A stretch of 27,994 nucleotides of DNA from JAGOUY01 sp964541725 (GTDB lineage Bacteria; Patescibacteriota; Patescibacteriia; 2-12-FULL-60-25), in contig CAZIQG010000004.1 of NCBI GenBank assembly GCA_964541725.1, forward strand, positions 1 through 27,994, given 5' to 3'. The position numbers and the translations under genes were made by a program. Below the pieces are notes generated by a model. The model searched no databases. It saw nothing but the letters and a program-made list of their open reading frames with translations, and was not told where the DNA came from. Shown here piece by piece: positions 24,301 to 27,994 of the stretch; the first letter of the stretch is position 1, and the number at the start of each line of letters is the position of its first letter.

Positions 24301-26490
24301 AATCGAACAAATACCCGGACGCAGGATCGCTGAATTTACAGTAAATTCTGATCGATTACTCTCCACCCCGTCTGCTTGACGACGAACATAAACGCGATAC
24401 ACATCAGGCGTTACCGCGGAACGAAGCGCAATCGTCGGCGGAACCTTTACCGTTATAGCCGTCTCATGCCAAAAATCCCGCGCACACGCTTCTGGAAAGG
24501 TCGTATCCGCCGCTCCTTGCTCACCTGTGCGGGTATTCACAAACACAACCTGTCCAATCGTTGTCCCAAAATTTCGACCTGTCAGTGTAATATACTCTCC
24601 AATTGGACCACGGACTGGATCCAAATTCTCAATAATCGGATTCCCACGCACACGTTCCGTCACCAAAAAGGAAACGCTATTAGACTCCGCCGTCCCAACA
24701 CGTACCCGCACCGGGTATCTTCCGGCGGCAATGACCGGCACATTCATGGCGACACGCGCATTGCTCCAAGGAGAGACAAAAGAGGCCGGGGTAACATCAC
24801 GCTCTCCAAAAAAGACGCGACCCGGGGTAGAACCAAGCATCACTCCAGACAAGGTAAGCACATCACCACGCTCACCACTTACAGGAGCAACTCCACACAG
24901 CCCAGGTCGCGAAACGCCATTCACGGTAAACCCATCCAGCGTAGGGCCATTTGTATCATTCGTGGCGTCTGACAAACTCGAAGAAGCATTCGTCACCTGA
25001 ACCGCTCCCGTTCGCGCACTTGGTGGCACTTCCACAATGATCTGAGTGGCTGACCAGGTCGTTCCCGAAGCACACACAACCGGTGGAGAGGCGATCGCCC
25101 CAAACCCAGACCCGTCCCAAAATCTCACTTGACCAGGTCGATGCCCAAAATTCGCCCCCGAGATCGTCACAATCGTTCCCGCTTTTCCATTATTCGGACT
25201 CACATCCAAAATGACAGGGCGCTCAACACACACTCCACGTTCACATAATCCGTTACACTCTAAAGAATCACGACAAACAGCCCCCGCGCATCGTCCACAC
25301 GCATTTCCTCCGCAATCAAGACCTGTTTCATCAGCATCCTGACGTCCATTGAAGCAATGTTCTGGCCGAACCGAAACCATAACCTCTCCACTTACGGCCC
25401 GATTACTATCGCCATCATGCGCAGATGAGCGAAGCGCATACGTCCCCGTCGCCACACCTCTCGTCGACCAGGGAATAGAGGCGGCAAAGACAGGAACTGT
25501 TGAAGTGGGTGATGCAACCCCAATATCTGCACCTCCAACCGAGCTAGACACGTAGCTCACAGCAAAATTATCCACTGCACGTGTAGCAATCAGGACAGAA
25601 TCATTCTGAGAAATGCTTTGGCCGTAGTAGGGTGCCGTAATCGTCACGCTTGGCGCAGATGAATCAACTTGATTTCCTGTTTTAAACAAGGCGTCACATG
25701 CAGGAGCTAACCCACCGCAAACTAAGCGCTGAGCTGCGACCCCTCCTCGTGCCAAAGAGCGTAAATCCCGAGTAACCGCGGCACGAAATTCGGTATTTTC
25801 AGCAAAACAGCGTTCAGAAGGAGCCGCAGGACAGGCGCTTGACGGAACAAACTCGACAACAGAACCAAGCACGGTAATCGTACCGTCAACAGGGCTGTTA
25901 TCAGAAACTCGATACACCTTTACATACGAAGGGGCGGTTGCTGGATCAACTTGGTCACTAAAAATGAAGCGCACGCGCACATTTCGCCACGCTACATCCC
26001 CCCTTGGCGAAATGGATGAGACTTGAAAACCAGAAAAGGCACCTCCACCGCCACCAAACCCACCACCACCTCCCGCACCCCCTTCTTGCGTTGTCCCTCC
26101 TCCACCGGAATTTGTTGCTTCCAATAAGCGGGTCAATACATAGCGGGTAATTGCCCAAGAACTCAAAATAATAATCAGCCCGATAATCGCATTTCGTAAT
26201 AAAGTCTTAGCTTTCTCCGTATTTCCTGCGTCACCACCCGATGTCATCCATAAAAAACCGGCATAAACGACCAGTGCAAGAAAAATAATTCCCAACAATC
26301 CCAAGGCAACGTTAATAATCCGCGCGGCGATAACACGTGGATCTCCGGAAGATAACTTAATAGTCGGGGCAACCGCACTCAACCCTTCATTCACCTGCGC
26401 ATGAACCTCGGGAGAGGCGAAAAACCAAGCGCCCGCTACAAAGAAGAGGGCAAAAGCGGCATACGATGCCAAGCGAAAAGCGCGTTTCAT
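15352..26490 (-). CDS. Giant Cys-rich multidomain surface protein with VirB2/TrbC-like N-terminus
   Basis: A 3712-residue protein without enzyme motifs. N-terminus: signal sequence (about 7-31, ending VHA) and two membrane helices (57-82 and 98-120) around MTSGGDAGNTEKAKTLL, as in VirB2/TrbC-type pilins of CPR genomes, then a Gly-rich linker (128-151). Outside, in order: a Big_5-like Ig domain (153-270), an Ig-like domain (279-375), a Cys-rich DETGLDCGG module (377-424), four IPT/TIG domains (about 424-810), Big_5-like domains near 880, 1140 and 1770, DUF4215-like Cys repeats (about 1390-1700 and 2500-2970; CGNG...GE.CDDGN...GDGC), a pseudopilin-like segment (about 2270-2440), and a carboxypeptidase-regulatory-like domain (about 3112-3182). 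It is probably an adhesin or surface fibre rich in disulfides. The ATG overlaps the upstream stop as ATGA. Confidence 0.93.
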   Translation of the reverse strand: MKRAFRLASYAAFALFFVAGAWFFASPEVHAQVNEGLSAVAPTIKLSSGDPRVIAARIINVALGLLGIIFLALVVYAGFLWMTSGGDAGNTEKAKTLLRNAIIGLIIILSSWAITRYVLTRLLEATNSGGGGTTQEGGAGGGGGFGGGGGAFSGFQVSSISPRGDVAWRNVRVRFIFSDQVDPATAPSYVKVYRVSDNSPVDGTITVLGSVVEFVPSSACPAAPSERCFAENTEFRAAVTRDLRSLARGGVAAQRLVCGGLAPACDALFKTGNQVDSSAPSVTITAPYYGQSISQNDSVLIATRAVDNFAVSYVSSSVGGADIGVASPTSTVPVFAASIPWSTRGVATGTYALRSSAHDGDSNRAVSGEVMVSVRPEHCFNGRQDADETGLDCGGNACGRCAGAVCRDSLECNGLCERGVCVERPVILDVSPNNGKAGTIVTISGANFGHRPGQVRFWDGSGFGAIASPPVVCASGTTWSATQIIVEVPPSARTGAVQVTNASSSLSDATNDTNGPTLDGFTVNGVSRPGLCGVAPVSGERGDVLTLSGVMLGSTPGRVFFGERDVTPASFVSPWSNARVAMNVPVIAAGRYPVRVRVGTAESNSVSFLVTERVRGNPIIENLDPVRGPIGEYITLTGRNFGTTIGQVVFVNTRTGEQGAADTTFPEACARDFWHETAITVKVPPTIALRSAVTPDVYRVYVRRQADGVESNRSEFTVNSAILRPGICSIAPVGGPVGTLVTLTGERFGSRADNLSFQGSFPEARVAASAISRWTDSAIIATVPNGAFSGPVRVTLGSASSSNGVNFAVRNCTENALMCGAETCCRDSGQCSVRGVCAAVAASSMYGWEVSTGQLPLYPEVVEECSGRAGLPPSPSPWNGRVGGANACVNAEVVIRFNTLMNRATLTSSNIIVSRCTASGVNPCATKVPVSGRFEINDSDGALSARRTMVTFSPSPSSPGGAEVWSATSTYDVSLTTRVASQDGIAMRALTRCGAGMGYCFQFSTASSTIPCRVGAAGVTPSPFTARDLGEQVVYRGNALSADDQCVQINPATLTWNWYTGRTMLSADSRATLSNYSGIDCAPVSGRAAVAGTGGILTHCPWRQLATAQNETGPTSPVLVNARAVATGDAPVVGTAPLYIRFIPPQVVSYGPNCNEACTESKIWAEFNVPMDAAFATTRQVLLYKCTNENCRSFAPSTPLVLSTRSVNLVHSRTITGAAGRARRLEIDPVSGLGASYLEAGAFYKLILKGDTDPAGREGLRSVTGLPLTGLNDRQGFAWRFRVRQDNRGVCDVTRLDVVPLQKVETVVGARELFSAEPVSLSQACGEIYLMSRGSYVWNSEFVDVSKFINARGDGLIDTSAALPANCSGRCVNMGSEGVDGEIASCGNTIVETTDGMSCRRRAASPTCTPPEPGCVCTPADTDCVLRTDSSQACRVLPPGSQAGEECDLGSADRGGLNGVSGSLCTSSCVWSGVMGGSCGNGVINAGEQCDPGKTCVGGDRVGAVCLRDDNCTGGGRCTFNLTGTGCTDRCLALGSGSVTTPGEDSQCGNGSVGAGETCDDGNLRAGDGCSPECLHEGSRAVVAICGNRTLESGESCERRSDGGWPTGCNRVTCLNEGTAVCPAPGGPAASRLNCCGNGTTEAGEDCDDSNMRAGDGCSARCLVEGSSIGYFPNPSICGDGLRTVGEQCEATRGDGATDGQQISQIVGEREPDTQGRMMSRVRATYATKTGEAQHGLQCGFTAERECIGDPVLGRTIESNGLTVNGCCMARPQVTRVRYPLSDATNVCRNTSIYLSFNQLMEEASLRQNLLIGEVIASGACPAGTQAATPVTLYPRVCLGGVTGAMHFERDGAGTRVVFALDRALRAGTTYRLIVRGDLDLTDATKSGVRNARGVVMAGDTSWAFTTGNRICAANDIVIRDTNADHPFLFQERGESHDFSATVMSSQEGVLRPISSVAEYGWSWQPWLSSETRVLTIGATVTDRAQQSTTSTIRAQNRAGSSLIFAGVGINRDSVNTPSTSGTTLEAARLATVSLCQRSWPSADTRYEGALLFSDSRPRSGEPSVLTGTIFENGPYYNFGTNYCLDEGASATSTDDLPSLTIRPTPPSSADVSRGLLRQYLLTLDSADVPAVLRKDAIGIRIFDNPLHLSARAWYTAQGFTGSPTSLAVDGYEAIKDGATVYVAAPNLQDSTRGAVTSTIYLISRNPDAQPQTQEIFDQLVQNWVFNVNIQADSSNVCKTEAGAVYLDRQRVVSCSSDWECAAHGDTLRCASFKAKIQRDGQRLADFQTYMTKLEAARVRDGRYPTITDGSYLQGITNSRWGSWQGVLGQALGGTLPIDPVNRFLTCGRCRYAGVTTPGEPCMDASDCRVGGTCAGIPRASGAVVSYDPSTCWEVSTRRFMCPRLTSGPSRFYQYRSIGNGLGYELGTELEAASYDRYQPPLISGTRRCSNTGQLCQTDVQCVTYYAGTARESSRGTCQATGGQWRYENVCTGREFGIDAVCGNGIRSAGEACEVGETATASCVAADGRPGMKQQICAPTCQNFIDGPATRCVPLGLCGNGRVDRYLCDGAGIKYGQSCSTATTGVSAECSDARDAAGTVMRCVSISSIPRAGGEEVCDDGALNGTYGRCNRTCTGVDASCGDGELSPGETCDNGAQNGQYCDTRASEPGREMCTVAQSCGFDCRSRAPFCGDGAVQAGDGEQCEPGQTEVTTSSLCSSGPFMGVKACTTSADCTIPGVAAGRCGSPTVDAEVPTDPIWDDCRNIRAQRCIGSGNICENGDHRRCVTDADCAVPAAGGRCVARFEVGCTVDAGCGSGGRCNAYPTQRTRSCSSSGAEVAPQCTWRTWSACQPAGTCGDGVRDTGEDCDDGNSSDNDSCTSLCRANVCGDGYLRTGAEQCDYGDPARGGRNGAACTSEYGLTCAVCTTSCRVEAQSGGFCGNGRRDGREQCDFVGACVGGTSVGARCTTDAMCEGGGRCAFDGVAPGSSCRAIGYDYANNATCNTYPYMTNPDGTIACVNTTGVTADCQTCSLLEGYPGGHPSGYTVGVRIGGGECRPCPGGNCTGRAPQLNQRVTITNQAFCIPGTMADALSCSTSCGFAGCGSCLGTPSAENATTLRGEVFDRDAGLPIPGARVVVTYRGNPVVDTVTDGQGRFSAPNLHGRRECGQYRIVISSERDNPLTVETVENLGYRPFDFGVFSPLDFVSRVTGGARIELTARTGDTDVLSSGGLLPGETRVLVTWNGRLPLLTIPGRTGQRVRSIIPHLIVPASQSYVKAETRFGNSLRCSVDTRRACSLVDAISPTRITCSVRDGGGMECSVPTGFGGTGVPCAPDGAVGRDAIARALAAVRIDPIDYVVTQYQAVASCPGSLVAAADGILLGYASSTACVSGTALCSASSIPSITGRCCSRDIGSGLTWQGYPTLSFRPGAVASCKGHAITTEAYCVALRAGTVPGIIASAQGPRGPLTALACTNNNSCDEYVREATPSAPMMVKYIRSAQAGDVYQFYLENTPYAESEMTEGEGGAARVPYRCYAPRGTTFTAGGCSSGAERIVECGISGCTEVSTIPTGMEPILCTAGGDICTNLASSPYEVQIIRVSSGGASLRSTLSSPARFMSTEIGLRVQVLSGTDSIAITPPAESGITCSSGNPFLWLAFEQDASTGRITVPNAGSGRFVCDPPAGMSGLRGRVVHTSYSVLGNPVAQFPLPFLDE

Positions 26491-27994
26491 GGGGTTCGTC
26501 GAGAAAAAGAACAGTCACCTGCCTGCGTCCGGTCATTACAACATGTAGGAGAGCCCGTAACACCGCCCCCACCTAATGTCGCCGCGCAAGTAGCAGAACC
26601 GGAGGGTTTAAAGCAGTTCTGTAATAAATTCTGCACACCCGATGTAATAATTGGAGCGTAAACCGGGGCTGGAACAGGTACCGCGGGAGGAGGAGATCCA
26701 GCGACAGGACGCGTCGGACGTGCATAAAAACGATGACGAATACCAACGCGCCCAAATGCCGCCGGATCATTGCCAACCGCCACTTCACCAGAGGCGGATA
26801 ATACGTCTAATACAGGCGTAAACCAAAATGTATCCGCCGAAACCTCCGCCGGTTCATTCATGCGAGTCATATACACATTCCGAGAATTGACAGTCGAAGC
26901 TTGCAACACATTCGAAAGAACATCATCCGCAGATATTCCAAAAACCGCCTGTGGAATATGGTCAGGTGACAGATTACTCGCCCCCACAGGATACGCGCCC
27001 AATCCTACGGGCGGATCCGTCCTCCCGATGCGCGGTGCCGTCAGTACGACTTCTCGACTTGTTGCAAAACTAAATCCCCTGTTATCACTCGGAGGACCGT
27101 CTGATTCCCCATCTCCACTTCCATCAAGAGAGTTCGAGGCAACATCCACAATCCCATCAAAAATACTCCCTCCACCCGTCGTAGACACGACACGCGCTTG
27201 AGGTGGCTCCGCAGACAAACTAGCTGACTTTGCTAACACGGCAATAGTAGAGGAACGAGGTAAGCAACGCACCTCTCTACCACATGCATTTTGACCACAT
27301 GCATCGTCCGGAACAAACTCAACCGTACGATACCCATTCGAAAGGATAAATTGACCCGGAACACGAACTGTGGCCGCCTCAGGATCACCCACTGGAGCAG
27401 CACTCACCTCCACATTCGAGAATCCACGTCCTGCTCGAAAAAGGCCTGCGGCACTCGTAGGATCAATCGCTTCATTAAAATGTATCTGTAAAACAGCATT
27501 CGGTGGCTGCACACCGCGGTGTGGAAGAATAGAAGTAATTTGAGGAGGAGTTACATCAACTACCGTAGACACTTCAAACTGCCAGCGATACCCAGAAGGA
27601 TACGCCGAACCAAATGCGGACTGACCACTCTCTACCAACAACCCCGCTCGTCCAGACACTAACTCTACACGATATGGAGTATTTGCTGTTGAGCTACCCA
27701 ACCATTCACGCGGCTTAAATACAAATGTCTGTCGGTCTTCCGTAAAACGAACATCTACTTGGGAAGACGTTAAAACATCTTCACGCGCACCATTTAACTT
27801 AATAATGCGAACCGAGGCTGTATTTAAAGCAGTTGCAACAACATCATCTGTTAGATCCGCAGGGGTGCCACGATCATCATACCCTTGTATAACAGAGGAA
27901 AGCTTAATCGGCTCCTTGAACGTAACAATAATCGAAGTATTGCGTGGGACACCGGTCGCGTCTCTTTGTGGCACATGTGTCTCAATGATTCCAT
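26487..27994 (-). CDS. Big_5 Ig-like surface protein, C-terminal part
   Basis: The open frame continues to the window edge and upstream of it: the residues before the first possible GTG (27974) already belong to an Ig-like domain (IIETHVPQRDATGVPRNTSIIVTF), so the gene is incomplete. This is a Big_5/SbsA-like pattern (P..G.P.N..I...F..PI). A second Big_5-like domain follows (DVTPPQITSILPHRGVQPPNAVLQIHFNEAIDP), and there is a Cys-rich piece (CGQNACGREVRC). Near the end are a Pro/Val-rich linker (SPPPAVPVPAPVYAP) and five cysteines (CFKPSGSATC...CCNDRTQAGDC). It resembles domains inside the giant protein. Its stop overlaps the giant ATG, so the two are cotranscribed and probably coupled. Likely a secreted partner; the N-terminus and anchor are not visible. 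Confidence 0.88.
   Translation of the reverse strand, partial: GIIETHVPQRDATGVPRNTSIIVTFKEPIKLSSVIQGYDDRGTPADLTDDVVATALNTASVRIIKLNGAREDVLTSSQVDVRFTEDRQTFVFKPREWLGSSTANTPYRVELVSGRAGLLVESGQSAFGSAYPSGYRWQFEVSTVVDVTPPQITSILPHRGVQPPNAVLQIHFNEAIDPTSAAGLFRAGRGFSNVEVSAAPVGDPEAATVRVPGQFILSNGYRTVEFVPDDACGQNACGREVRCLPRSSTIAVLAKSASLSAEPPQARVVSTTGGGSIFDGIVDVASNSLDGSGDGESDGPPSDNRGFSFATSREVVLTAPRIGRTDPPVGLGAYPVGASNLSPDHIPQAVFGISADDVLSNVLQASTVNSRNVYMTRMNEPAEVSADTFWFTPVLDVLSASGEVAVGNDPAAFGRVGIRHRFYARPTRPVAGSPPPAVPVPAPVYAPIITSGVQNLLQNCFKPSGSATCAATLGGGGVTGSPTCCNDRTQAGDCSFSRRTP

Noticed and set aside
26487..26490. The Big_5 protein and the giant being one split gene
   Set aside because: The giant begins with its own signal sequence and membrane hairpin right at the ATGA overlap, so these are two genes.
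1..27994. tRNA, rRNA, insertion sequences, phage genes or defence systems
   Set aside because: No cloverleaf-like RNA, transposase, integrase, terminal inverted repeats or known defence genes were recognised; the window reads as core genes plus a surface-protein cluster.

Overview
The window looks like chromosomal DNA of a member of the Candidate Phyla Radiation (Candidatus Patescibacteria), possibly the ABY1-type lineages (Uhrbacteria, Magasanikbacteria and relatives). The grounds are indirect: a giant cysteine-rich surface protein with a VirB2/TrbC-like N-terminus, several small thrombospondin-type-3 (TSP3) calcium-repeat proteins, a DUF5666-type protein, compact packing and almost no recognisable Shine-Dalgarno sites. 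There is no rRNA or marker tree to confirm this. TGA is used as an ordinary stop throughout, so the Gracilibacteria/SR1 code is not in use.

Left part (1-3712), mixed strands: the end of a YfhO-like membrane protein whose frame is interrupted, an unnamed seven-helix membrane protein (+), a cardiolipin-synthase-like phospholipase D protein and a CYTH-domain protein (both -), a 350-base gap, and a GFA/CENP-V-type zinc protein (+).

Middle part (3707-12341), all minus strand. In transcription order: ybeY, dgkA-type lipid kinase, ftsA, ftsZ, nrdR, pyk, a DUF5666 secreted protein, a DoxX-like membrane protein, a nitroreductase and uppP. This is a core block for cell division and for recycling of the undecaprenyl carrier (the DgkA/UdpK type kinase makes undecaprenyl phosphate, UppP dephosphorylates the diphosphate). 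It also carries glycolysis (pyk) and ribonucleotide-reductase control (nrdR). Terminator-like hairpins follow the nitroreductase, DUF5666 and probably pyk genes.

Right part (12344-27994), all minus strand and upstream of ybeY: a surface-protein cluster. It starts off the window with an Ig-like (Big_5) protein. A 3712-residue giant follows, joined by an ATGA overlap. The giant combines a pilin-like membrane hairpin, four IPT/TIG domains, several Big_5-like domains, two blocks of DUF4215-like Cys-rich repeats, an embedded pseudopilin-like segment and a carboxypeptidase-regulatory-like domain. Then come three single-pass membrane proteins with proline-rich stalks and TSP3 calcium repeats, two of which end in the same Cys-containing motif. 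The chain of overlaps and short gaps runs from the giant surface protein to ybeY-dgkA-ftsA, so envelope surface proteins and division genes may be expressed together.

The most interesting observations are the pilin-like anchor and the buried pseudopilin-like module of the giant, the TSP3 trio with its shared Cys tail, the near-leaderless promoter/start geometry at several genes, and the damaged-looking N-terminus of UppP.
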